A stretch of 36,000 bases of DNA from Patescibacteria group bacterium (GTDB taxonomy: Bacteria; Patescibacteriota; Patescibacteriia; Veblenbacterales; UBA10138), in contig JAHITT010000005.1 of NCBI GenBank assembly GCA_018817715.1, positions 1 through 36,000 on the forward strand, read 5' to 3'. Of this stretch, positions 1-8,214 are shown piece by piece. Both the position numbers and the translations under genes were made by a program. The notes beneath the pieces are model-generated. The model saw nothing but the letters and a program-made list of their open reading frames with translations. It was not told the DNA's origin and ran no database searches. Position 1 is the stretch's first letter. Every line of letters begins with the position of its first letter.

Positions 1-2779
1 ACCCAGAAAAAGTAATGGTGCCGGAAGATGTTAGGCCAGTAGCAGCTGATATAGCGCCAGCATCGGTTACTTGAAAAGCGCCAGTGGAACCAACAGTTAA
101 TCTAGCTGGTACGGTGGTGGTACCAATGCCAACGTTGCCAGCGCCATCGGGCATCAAAAAAATATCTCCATTCTGCCCTGTTCTAGTTTTTATTGTTAAA
201 CCTAAAGAGCCACCCAAAGAAATTGTACCGGCATTTATAAAATACGTAGTCGGTGCTCCAGCTAAAGCAAAAGTATTAGCGTTGATAGTATTATATCTAT
301 ATTGGTCTCCAATATCTCTAGTACCAATTGCGTCAGGATTAATATTACCAGCAACTTGTAAAGCACTTACTGGATTATTAGTTCCTATACCCACATTACC
401 AGTTTGCCTGCTTAAAGCTAAAACATTATTCCAAGTGGTTCCATTATAACCGTCAATAAATAATCCCTCATCCAAAGTGCCTAAAGGTGAACTTTCTCTA
501 ATATTCCATTTATCAAGCTTTAAATCAGCATTATTAACACCAGATGTATCAAAACCATTATTAAAAATATAAGCTGTACCATTAACCTGCAATTTTTGAC
601 TGGGATTAGTAGTACCTATACCAACATCACCGGTACTGGTCCAAACGCTTGAGCCAGGAAAATTAGTGTCAGCTGTAAAAGTTTGAATGCCACTCCAACT
701 ATTAGCATTACCAAGATTTAATCCTAAAGTATAAGGTCCGGTACCACTGCGGGTTAAAGTAGTATCCGTAGCATTATTAACAAAAGGTAAAGAAGCTAAA
801 GTATAACCACCGATAGATGAGGCGTTAATAGTACCGGTACCAGTGTAATCTAAAGATGAACCGTTCCCTACTACTAAAGCCTCGCCCGTATTAGTGCTAC
901 CTAAAACTCCGGAAAAAGGTACGCTAGTGGCTGGTATAGCATTAGACCAAACTGGCGCGTTAACTCCATCAGAAACAAGTATTTGTCCGGCCGTACCAGT
1001 GGCAGTAAATTGATAAGCTGCTCCATCGCCATAAGCCACACCACCAGATGTTGGAACAGCTATGGAATTAGTACCACCCTTACTGATAGGTAAAATTCCA
1101 CTGACTGCCCCAGAAGTTAAATCCAAATTAAAACCCGAACCTAAATTAACCGGCCCATTAAAAGTAGTAGTGGCATTAACCGTTAAACTATCACCAGCAT
1201 CTGTACCTAAAACCGTATCTTGGCTGACTGATAAATATTGTGAGGAAAGATTATTAGCTCCCAAAGAACCCGACACACCTAAACCACCAAATATCCCAGT
1301 ACCACTAACTTGCAAAGAACCGTTAACACGAGTTTGGCTTAAATTAGTCGGACCATTGACTGTTAAAGAATTAAGATTGCCTAATTCCAAAGGACCCAAA
1401 AAACTGGCCCGACCATAAGTTGTTAAATCCCCCCTAACTTCCGTATTGTTAAGAGTAGTTAAGCCAGACACATTGACTGAACCAGCTTGCAAGCTACCCA
1501 CCCCCACATTGCCCGCTGTTATGTTGCCAACTGTAATATCATTATTAGTAATATTTCCTTGGCTGGTAACAAAATCCAAAGTAAAATCCGCTGGTTTTTT
1601 ACCTTGTAAATATTCGGCATTAAAGTTCTTAACTAAACTTTTATTATTGGTAACTATGGTACCGCCACCTAATTGTAAATTAGCGCCCCCAGTATTAAGC
1701 CCTCCCTTAACTTCCAATTGACCACCAACTGTTAAATCCTGCTTAACTGCCAAAGAACCGTCTACTGTAACATCGTTATGGAAAAAAGCTTCACCCCAAA
1801 CACCTAAACCTCCTGATACCAAAAGCTCGTCCAATAATTTAGTCGCCCCCTTAACCTGTAAAATACCACCTACCTCTACATTTCCCTTTAACTCCACATT
1901 ATCCGTAGCTACAGCTCCGTTTTTGGTAATAAAAGCCAAAGTAAACTGCTCAGCTGAAAAGCCATCTACTGTATCAGCGTTCAAATTTTCCACTTTAGTG
2001 GTGGAATCCACTATAATCGGTGCCACCCCATCCCTAGCATAAGACCTTAACTGACCTTGAGTTTCAATATGGCCTTTAATGGAAATATTACCCGCCTCAT
2101 TAAGCAATAAAACTTCATTAGCCGCCGTACCAGGTTTATGACCGTCTAAAGTCCAAGCATTTTTAAGAGAACTCATTAACTTAGCTGGACCGTCATTAGC
2201 AAAACCGGTTGATAAAGCAAACAAAGCTGGTAGCAATATTAAAACTAATAAAGCATATTTAAACCTAAACCAAGGACTTTGCTTAAAAGGTTTTTTAAGA
2301 TCCGCTCTAAAATCCTGATAATAATCTGTTTCCTTGGGTTGCAAGGCTGAAGTAGCTACTTGCGCTATAACAGGTTCAATCTTCTCTTCCTTGACTTCTT
2401 TTTGTAAAAGTGGTCTAAGTGATTGCTCTAGATTATCTAATTTAGAAACAAGTTTTTCCACAGCTTCGCTTGGCAAAACTTTAGAAAAACCAACTTCTTC
2501 ATTATTAGGGTTATATTGAACCTTTTTTTCATAAGACTCTTTAGCCTCATTAGTCTGTTCTTGCACATACTCACCTATAGCCTGAGCAGTTGTATACCAG
2601 TTTCTACCCTTTTTCCAAGCTTTAATTCTGCCTTTTCTAGCCAAAAGAGAAATATATTCCTGACTATACGGAGACAACAAAGCGGCTTCTGACAAAGGAA
2701 TTAGTTCAGAGCCACTGCTTTGGCCAATCTTTTCATTAATTGGCTTATTTATTTTTTTATTTTCTTGCGCAGAGTTCAT
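1..2779 (-). CDS. giant surface protein, HTH-TM-fibre repeats (partial)
   Basis: The reading frame is open from an ATG at 2779 to the left edge, about 926 codons, with its C-terminus outside the window. I checked the frame at several points (codons at 1576, 625 and 64 are all in phase). Residues about 20-70 look like an excisionase/MerR-like helix-turn-helix (LSEAALLSPYSQEYISLL, then RKGRIKAWKKGRNWYTT). A charged linker follows, then one membrane helix near residue 175 (YALLVLILLPALFALS). The rest is Gly/Thr/Asn-rich extracellular sequence. It includes a duplicated block of about 50 residues (around 1571-1640 and 1932-2000) and phage-tail-fibre-like motifs: VGIGTTNPSQKLQV, VGIGTNNPVSALQV and VGIGTTTVPARLTV. 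Proteins with such motifs often end in an S74/endosialidase-type chaperone, which cannot be seen here. A role in adhesion to a host cell is inference. There is no Shine-Dalgarno before the start. Confidence 0.85.
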   Translation of the reverse strand, partial: MNSAQENKKINKPINEKIGQSSGSELIPLSEAALLSPYSQEYISLLARKGRIKAWKKGRNWYTTAQAIGEYVQEQTNEAKESYEKKVQYNPNNEEVGFSKVLPSEAVEKLVSKLDNLEQSLRPLLQKEVKEEKIEPVIAQVATSALQPKETDYYQDFRADLKKPFKQSPWFRFKYALLVLILLPALFALSTGFANDGPAKLMSSLKNAWTLDGHKPGTAANEVLLLNEAGNISIKGHIETQGQLRSYARDGVAPIIVDSTTKVENLNADTVDGFSAEQFTLAFITKNGAVATDNVELKGNVEVGGILQVKGATKLLDELLVSGGLGVWGEAFFHNDVTVDGSLAVKQDLTVGGQLEVKGGLNTGGANLQLGGGTIVTNNKSLVKNFNAEYLQGKKPADFTLDFVTSQGNITNNDITVGNITAGNVGVGSLQAGSVNVSGLTTLNNTEVRGDLTTYGRASFLGPLELGNLNSLTVNGPTNLSQTRVNGSLQVSGTGIFGGLGVSGSLGANNLSSQYLSVSQDTVLGTDAGDSLTVNATTTFNGPVNLGSGFNLDLTSGAVSGILPISKGGTNSIAVPTSGGVAYGDGAAYQFTATGTAGQILVSDGVNAPVWSNAIPATSVPFSGVLGSTNTGEALVVGNGSSLDYTGTGTINASSIGGYTLASLPFVNNATDTTLTRSGTGPYTLGLNLGNANSWSGIQTFTADTNFPGSSVWTSTGDVGIGTTNPSQKLQVNGTAYIFNNGFDTSGVNNADLKLDKWNIRESSPLGTLDEGLFIDGYNGTTWNNVLALSRQTGNVGIGTNNPVSALQVAGNINPDAIGTRDIGDQYRYNTINANTFALAGAPTTYFINAGTISLGGSLGLTIKTRTGQNGDIFLMPDGAGNVGIGTTTVPARLTVGSTGAFQVTDAGAISAATGLTSSGTITFSG

Positions 2780-2812
2780 CTGCTTATTTATTATTTAATT
2801 TTAATTTCTTTT

Positions 2813-2899
2813 ATAATTTGACAAAATTATGTCAAATTATTATATTTTTTTATCCGATATGGATTATTATTATCCGATATCTATCCGATATTTTATCGG
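2813..2899. promoter_or_regulatory. operator-like repeat cluster upstream of the surface-protein gene
   Basis: Reading from the gene outward there is an 11-bp perfect inverted repeat (2813-2823 and 2830-2840, core TTTGACA/TGTCAAA, 6-nt spacer). Next are three copies of TATCCGATAT at 2851-2860, 2871-2880 and 2882-2891. The last copy runs into the hairpin CCGATA-TTT-TATCGG at 2885-2899. The inverted repeat contains TTGACA on the minus strand, which could serve as a -35, although the nearest -10 (TATAAA) would be only 14 nt away. The spacing and repetition look like a multi-site repressor or activator region. Which protein binds is unknown. Confidence 0.6.
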
Positions 2900-3507
2900 T
2901 ATTACTATGATAACACAAAAAAAGGCTTAAGTCAATACTAAATTTAAAATATATTTCTATTCTTTAGGGCCAACTTAATAAAAAATAATTAACCTTTAAT
3001 CGTAAAACCCTAACTCATTAATAATTAATCATTTTATACTTAAAAATATTTAATTAATGTGCTATTTAAGTAAGATTTAATAAAAAATAATTAATTTATG
3101 ACTATTTTAATTAAAATTAAACCATATTTAAAGATTAAATAGCTATTCTTTATTAAACTAGCAAAAAAGCATTAAAATTACCCCTTAAGTATAAATAGTA
3201 CTAAATATATAAAATAAGTAATTAATTCCTCTTATTTTAAACATAATCACTAATTTACAATGATTAACTAGTGCTTATTTATAAACTAAGCCCTTAAATA
3301 GGCTTTATAAGTGCTATTAACGCTATTTAATTAAGCAATAATCTAATCTTAATTAGTTGCTACCTACAAACTCTTTCTATAAAAAGCTTATAATAACAAA
3401 AAGTAAATAAATACCTCAAATTTAATAAGCTAAAAACTGTTTTAACCTAGTTATTTATAAATTACCTTAAACACTATAAAACTCGCTAACTATTCTCAAG
3501 AACTAAA
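2900..3507. other. gene-free, very AT-rich intergenic stretch
   Basis: No coding frame of any length, tRNA or structured RNA could be supported. The sequence is dominated by TTAATTAA-like words and is noticeably richer in A+T than the neighbouring genes. An 18-bp direct repeat (TTAATAAAAAATAATTAA) occurs at 2975-2992 and 3077-3094. Short variants of 'gtgctatttaa' or 'agtgcttatttata' recur between 3060 and 3330. No DnaA-box cluster was recognised, so I do not call it an origin. Confidence 0.5.
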
Positions 3508-3547
3508 ATCAAATACCCCCCAGCCTTATGGCCGAGGGGTATTTGAT
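3508..3547 (-). terminator. terminator of the O-antigen-ligase/TPR gene
   Basis: An inverted repeat (ATCAAATACCCC pairing with GGGGTATTTGAT) has an 11-17 nt loop region and is followed on the minus strand by TTTTAG. It lies 37 nt beyond the stop codon at 3585. Confidence 0.85.
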
Positions 3548-3584
3548 TAAATTTCTTTAATTTAAGGCTTTTTGTTGAGTAGTT

Positions 3585-5960
3585 TTATTTAACAACTGGT
3601 TCTAGTGTCGGATTCATTAAACTATCCAACTGCTTTTGCACCTCAACATTACCCGGATTAAGCTCTAAAACCTTTTCTAATTGGCTAATAGCCTTATCTG
3701 TTTCCTGCTTTTTTTGATATACCAAAGATAAACCATAATGGGCATTAGCATGATTAGGCACTAAAGAAGTGATTAATTTAAAGCTTTCTTCAGATTTATC
3801 ATATTGTTCCTTTAAGTAATATAAACTAGCTAATTCATACAAAACATCAATATCTTGAGGATTATAATCCTTCATACTCTTAAGCTTATCAATAGCTTCA
3901 TCCATTTTACCCTGCTGTTCTAAAGCTAAAGCTATATTAAAATGAGCTGGTGTGTAATTATTCTTTAACTTTACAGCTTTATCTAAGTTTTCCACAGCTT
4001 TACTTATACTTTGAGCAGCTTCGGCCTCTAATTTTAGCTTATTAGCCTCGTCGGCCTCGTTAGCAGCTTCTTGCCTATTACGGTTAGCCGATAATAAATA
4101 AGCTTTGGCTAATTCTGTATATAAAGCCGGGTTAGAAGGTTCTAAAGATACAGCTTTTTCAAAAGAATCAATAATCCAGCCTTCAGCATCTCGAGCAAAT
4201 AACACGGTTCCGCGATAAATAGAGCCTAAAGCCTCCCAGTTAGCCACATTAGATTTGGAAAGCTCGGTAGCTGAACGAGCCGCGGCTATAGATGAAGCAA
4301 TGTAAGACTGTATTTTTTGTAATTGGGCCTGCTTACCTTCGTCCGAGACTGCTGGAGTTTGCGAAGCTTCTTTATTAGCTAAAGTTAGCAAAACTTGAGC
4401 TAAACCAATACGATAAGTATCACGCCAAGGATTTAAAGTAACAGCTTTTACTAATTCATTATAAGACTGATCTAGGGTTTCTACCTGACCGGCAGCAGTT
4501 TGCGCTTTAGCATAAGCCGCATCCGCCAACCAAAAACGAACTCCGCCAAACCAAGCCCCAGCCGCTGCCAAAACAACCACCGCTAAACCAAAGGAAAACA
4601 TAAACGAAGCCCGAGGTGAGGTTTTTAAAGACAAATCCCGACTTTGATTGCTAGATAAACCAGCTAAAATGGCTAATATTAACCACAAATTAAAAGAAAG
4701 GACTGTATTAGAAAAGTAAAAAACATTACCAACTATAATAACTATCAAAGTCGTAACACTAGCGGCACGTAAATACCAATTATCACCAGTTTTGTTTTTA
4801 AGAATTTTCCAGCTTAAATATAAAGCCATTAATAAAACTGCTAAATAAGCTAATAAACCCAAATACCCAGTAGTAGCTAATAATTGAGCAAATTCCGAAG
4901 AAGCTTTATCAAACCTAAAAGCCCAGAAATTAGAATCATTAAAGTTATCAGGCTTGAATTTAGAAAAGCCATAGATAAAAGTTTCCGGCCCTGTTCCTAA
5001 AATTGGGCTAATCTTAGCGTTTTGTAAAGCAACTTTCCAACTCGTAGCCATAGAAAGATTCACTTCTACCGGCACTGCTACCTGGGTTAAGGCTGGCGTA
5101 GCCACTGGCCAAGCAATAACCGACAACAAAAGCGCTAAAGCTGGCAATAAAGTCCAATTAAAATTAACCGGTTCGTTTTTCCAAAAAACAAAGCCCAACC
5201 ACAAGACAGTAGCTACAATTAAACTTATCCAGCCCAATTGATAATCAACCAAAAATAAGACTATTAATGCTAAAACAGTAAAAACAAGGGATAAAACCCG
5301 GCCAACTTTATTACCAGCTGCCCGGCTCATATATAAAGCCAAGGGTAAACTGGCCACTAAAACAACTGCTACAGCGTTTAAAGAACCGCCTAAGGGTGTA
5401 AAACTGGAAAGACTGGCAGCAGCAAAAGGCAACCAACGTAAACCAACCAATTGCAATAATAATAACAAAGCTCCCAAACCAATACCGCTTAACCAAGAGC
5501 CTAATAACCATTGGGGTTCTTTATTTTTATTAATTGACTGTAAAATCAAGAAATAAACTATTAAATAAGCCACTAAACTTAATAAACCGCCATTAAAACG
5601 TCCGTAAAACCCCAAAATAGAAGTTACTGGATCTATGGAAAATACTGTGGCTAAAATAACTACTAAAAATAAACCTAAAACCGCTAAGTTAAGCGGAGAT
5701 TTAACCAAAGAGGCTTTTTTAGTTACCACAGCCTTAACCAACCAAACTACTAATAAAACTAAAGACAAACCTAACAATAAAAGTTGTTTGTTAAACTCAA
5801 AAATTTCAAAAGTCCAAGGTAAAAATGTTACCGGCACCAAAAACAAAACCAGACGCAAGCCCCAACTTAACACCAAATCAAAATAACGAGCCGACTCTCC
5901 ATTATTATTAGAAACGACTGGCGCAGCCTGGGGGTTGGCCATAGATTGTGAAAAATCCAT
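3585..5960 (-). CDS. O-antigen ligase (Wzy/WaaL-like) membrane protein with C-terminal TPRs
   Basis: This 791-residue protein has about 10-12 membrane segments in residues 25-480. They include the FYGRFNGG loop (117-125) and the GTGPETFIYGFSKF loop (about 322-335), which resemble the Wzy_C/O-antigen-ligase family. From about residue 485 to 780 it is a soluble tail with tetratricopeptide repeats, for example a repeat unit beginning near PAHFNIALALEQQGK. Family members polymerise or ligate surface glycans outside the membrane, and the fused TPR tail may hold partners. The start has no Shine-Dalgarno; a second Met at residue 7 is an alternative. The gene stands alone, with its own promoter and terminator. 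The exact substrate cannot be told from sequence. Confidence 0.85.
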   Translation of the reverse strand: MDFSQSMANPQAAPVVSNNNGESARYFDLVLSWGLRLVLFLVPVTFLPWTFEIFEFNKQLLLLGLSLVLLVVWLVKAVVTKKASLVKSPLNLAVLGLFLVVILATVFSIDPVTSILGFYGRFNGGLLSLVAYLIVYFLILQSINKNKEPQWLLGSWLSGIGLGALLLLLQLVGLRWLPFAAASLSSFTPLGGSLNAVAVVLVASLPLALYMSRAAGNKVGRVLSLVFTVLALIVLFLVDYQLGWISLIVATVLWLGFVFWKNEPVNFNWTLLPALALLLSVIAWPVATPALTQVAVPVEVNLSMATSWKVALQNAKISPILGTGPETFIYGFSKFKPDNFNDSNFWAFRFDKASSEFAQLLATTGYLGLLAYLAVLLMALYLSWKILKNKTGDNWYLRAASVTTLIVIIVGNVFYFSNTVLSFNLWLILAILAGLSSNQSRDLSLKTSPRASFMFSFGLAVVVLAAAGAWFGGVRFWLADAAYAKAQTAAGQVETLDQSYNELVKAVTLNPWRDTYRIGLAQVLLTLANKEASQTPAVSDEGKQAQLQKIQSYIASSIAAARSATELSKSNVANWEALGSIYRGTVLFARDAEGWIIDSFEKAVSLEPSNPALYTELAKAYLLSANRNRQEAANEADEANKLKLEAEAAQSISKAVENLDKAVKLKNNYTPAHFNIALALEQQGKMDEAIDKLKSMKDYNPQDIDVLYELASLYYLKEQYDKSEESFKLITSLVPNHANAHYGLSLVYQKKQETDKAISQLEKVLELNPGNVEVQKQLDSLMNPTLEPVVK

Positions 5961-5990
5961 AGGTCAATATTACTAATTAGTTATAAATGT

Positions 5991-6033
5991 TCATCGTATA
6001 ATTACGATGAGCTTAGTGAATCTAAGTATAGCA
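5991..6033 (-). promoter_or_regulatory. extended -10 promoter plus palindrome upstream of the Wzy/TPR gene
   Basis: On the minus strand TGC-TATACT occupies 6033-6025, an extended -10. Just downstream, inside the roughly 60-nt leader, is the dyad TCATCGTA-TAAT-TACGATGA at 5991-6010 (8-bp arms). It could act as an operator or as an RNA hairpin. Confidence 0.6.
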
Positions 6034-6206
6034 AATTTTTTAAAAAAACTAAACAACTATTTTTTACTTAAAAAATTAACCATTGCCTAACAAAACAAAA
6101 AATTAAAAATCACCTCCAACCCACAAGAATTTCTTTAATAATAAAAAATATTCAGTTTTTATTCTGAAATTATAACCGCATCAAAACAAACTAACTCCCA
6201 AACCCT

Positions 6207-6278
6207 TGCTCCTGCTAGGAATCGAACCTAGATCTGAGGTTCCGGAAACCCCCATTCTATCCATTGAACTACAGGAGC
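6207..6278 (-). tRNA. tRNA-Arg (anticodon CCG)
   Basis: The cloverleaf has acceptor GCTCCTG/CAGGAGC, a D arm, anticodon loop TTCCGGA (CCG, reads CGG) and T arm CTAGG-TTCGATT-CCTAG. The 3' CCA is not encoded: AGG follows the discriminator A. Confidence 0.95.
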
Positions 6279-6352
6279 AGGGGTTTAAGAGTTAAAAATT
6301 TTAAATTAACAAGCTAAGCTATGGGTTTAGAATAATAAACCGTCAACAGATT

Positions 6353-7099
6353 TTAATTGCTCGGACCTATATCTTTTTCCTGATTTTTAACAAACTCAGC
6401 AAAAGCCGTCACATCAGCTGGTCGACCAAAATCCATCCAATCAGACTGATTAAGGACAATAACTTCCATTGGTTCTTTTTTAGCTAAAAGCTTAACCGCT
6501 TCGGTTATTTCATATTCTCCGCGAACCGAAATTTTTACCTGAGAAATTATTGGCCAAATGGCCGAGCTAAATTTATAAAGACCAGAATTTATAAAACGAG
6601 ATGGCGGTTCATTTGATTTTTCAGCAATAGTCACTAAATGATTAGCCTGATTAGGCACTAATACTCCATAAATTTCTGGATTATCATGGTCTACCCCAGC
6701 AATAGCCGAAGCTTGTTCACAATTTTGTAACCTTAACAAATCCTTTACCGTATAATAATTATCACCATTAAGTACCATAACTGGCTGTCCGACTAATTCC
6801 TTAGCCACGGCTTGGAGTGGTAATAAAGTACCATATTTATCTTCACCCAGCCGATCAAACTGATTTATTATTTTAAGTGAATATTTATGATTATTTTGCT
6901 TAAACCAATCATAAACTGTTTGATATTTATAACCAATAACCAAATAAACATCAGTAAAACCAGCGGTTTTTACATTATCTAACAAATAAGCCAAAAAAGG
7001 CCGTCCAGAAACTTCTATTAAGTGTTTAGGCTTAGTCTGGCCTAACTCTTTCATTCTCGTGCCACGACCAGCCGCCATAATAACTAAGGGTAAGGACAT
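6353..7099 (-). CDS. sugar-phosphate nucleotidyltransferase family protein
   Basis: This 248-residue protein has the Rossmann-like NTP_transferase fold. The nucleotide-binding signature MAAGRGTRM lies at residues 8-16, followed by KPKHLIEVSGRPFL with the catalytic-type Lys. The Mg/sugar region reads LNGDNYY near residue 117. Relatives (RmlA, GlmU N-domain, GalU or MurNAc-1-P uridylyltransferase types) transfer a nucleotide onto a sugar-1-phosphate. The short length, with no hexapeptide-repeat C-domain, fits a single-domain activating enzyme for surface-glycan precursors. The base is unknown. The ATG at 7099 gives the expected start just before the glycine-rich loop. No Shine-Dalgarno is visible. 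Confidence 0.88.
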   Translation of the reverse strand: MSLPLVIMAAGRGTRMKELGQTKPKHLIEVSGRPFLAYLLDNVKTAGFTDVYLVIGYKYQTVYDWFKQNNHKYSLKIINQFDRLGEDKYGTLLPLQAVAKELVGQPVMVLNGDNYYTVKDLLRLQNCEQASAIAGVDHDNPEIYGVLVPNQANHLVTIAEKSNEPPSRFINSGLYKFSSAIWPIISQVKISVRGEYEITEAVKLLAKKEPMEVIVLNQSDWMDFGRPADVTAFAEFVKNQEKDIGPSN

Positions 7100-7250
7100 A
7101 ATATTTTAAAAATTAAACTCTAAAATAGTGATTTAAATCCTAAAATCTAATACTTAAATCTTAAATAAATCCCCGCAACAAAACTTAATAAAAAACCAAA
7201 CTTTATTGTTATTTGAGTTAATCACAACCCACAAGACTATAACACTTGCC

Positions 7251-8207
7251 CTATATTTTTGCCAAACGCTGTCTAAACGCTTTGGCTAGATTAGGCCGAG
7301 CATCACTCTCATGAAATTTAAGCACTTGGTCATTTACTACTACTGCGCTGGAACCATCACCTCGCCGACTAAAACGTCCTCGACCAAACTTAGCCATATA
7401 AAAAACCTGAACGGTTTTAAAAAAATACTCCAACCAATCACCCAGCACTCCTGTAAATAAACTTTCCCAAAGTTGTTTAGAAAAACTTATAACCCGGCTA
7501 GAGTAAATAATTGAACTAGGCTCGTTAATAATCCAATCATAATTAGGAAAATCCTTTTTTAACCAACTATTCTCCTTAATAAAATCAACATAAGTTAATT
7601 TATCTACATAAAGGGGTTTTAAAGCCAATAACCAAAAACGTAAATAAGGATCATCGGGATAAGCTAATGGCGATAAATTCTGCCCCATCTGCGACACATA
7701 AAAACTTAAACAAAGACGATTATTAATTTTTCGGCCATGACGTCGCCAACCCACAAACTGGGTTAAAGCGGAAACTAACAAACGTCCAGTAAAAATACGT
7801 TTAGTTGAAGTAATAATAAAAAAATCCACATCACTGTCTTTTTGCGGAGCTGCCCAAGACATAGTGTTCACCAAAGCCACCAACTTAATAAATGGCAAAC
7901 GGGCCAATAATTTAGCCCCTTTCAAAGCTTTTTCGTATTTAATAATCGCCCAACGATTCTTACGCAAACGATCGGTTACTAAGCTTGCTCGACCATTTAA
8001 AGACCAAAAACCCCCAAAAGTAGCCAATTGGCCCGTTGTTTTAAAATTAATTAACACAGCCCTAACTTCACTTAAGCTAACCTGGTTTAAAGACGGCTGA
8101 CCTGCTTCCGCCCATAAATAATACCAACACTCCCATAAAGTTAAGGGGTGGCCTATTTGATCAAACCAGACAATAGTTTTATAGATAGCCAACTGTAAAG
8201 GAGTCAT
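7251..8207 (-). CDS. nucleotidyltransferase-like protein with N-terminal winged-helix-like region
   Basis: This protein of about 318 residues is most likely read from the ATG at 8207, 8 nt after the stop of the FemAB gene. An in-frame ATG at 8237 would add 10 residues and overlap that gene by 23 nt. Residues up to about 100 look like a winged helix (YKTIVWFDQIGHPLTLWE and following). The stretch NTMSWAAPQKDSDVDFFIIT resembles the Pol-beta-type nucleotidyltransferase motif with DxD (SDVDFF), but the usual G-S ahead of it is poorly kept. The C-terminal part has aromatic-rich segments and ends KFHESDARPNLAKAFRQRL. Its substrate is unknown. It is probably co-transcribed with ruvA and the FemAB gene. 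Confidence 0.7.
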   Translation of the reverse strand: MTPLQLAIYKTIVWFDQIGHPLTLWECWYYLWAEAGQPSLNQVSLSEVRAVLINFKTTGQLATFGGFWSLNGRASLVTDRLRKNRWAIIKYEKALKGAKLLARLPFIKLVALVNTMSWAAPQKDSDVDFFIITSTKRIFTGRLLVSALTQFVGWRRHGRKINNRLCLSFYVSQMGQNLSPLAYPDDPYLRFWLLALKPLYVDKLTYVDFIKENSWLKKDFPNYDWIINEPSSIIYSSRVISFSKQLWESLFTGVLGDWLEYFFKTVQVFYMAKFGRGRFSRRGDGSSAVVVNDQVLKFHESDARPNLAKAFRQRLAKI

Positions 8208-8214
8208 AAAATAA

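Noticed and set aside
1571-2000. CRISPR-like or tandem DNA repeat
   Set aside because: The similarity is at protein level within a repeat-containing gene, not exact DNA repeats with spacers.
84-2519. Several short plus-strand open frames with Pro/Val-rich translations
   Set aside because: They are the antisense of the continuous minus-strand frame of the giant surface protein; their composition mirrors its Gly/Thr/Asn codons.
2900-3507. Replication origin in the AT-rich stretch
   Set aside because: No DnaA-box cluster and no dnaA/dnaN nearby; richness in A+T alone is not enough.
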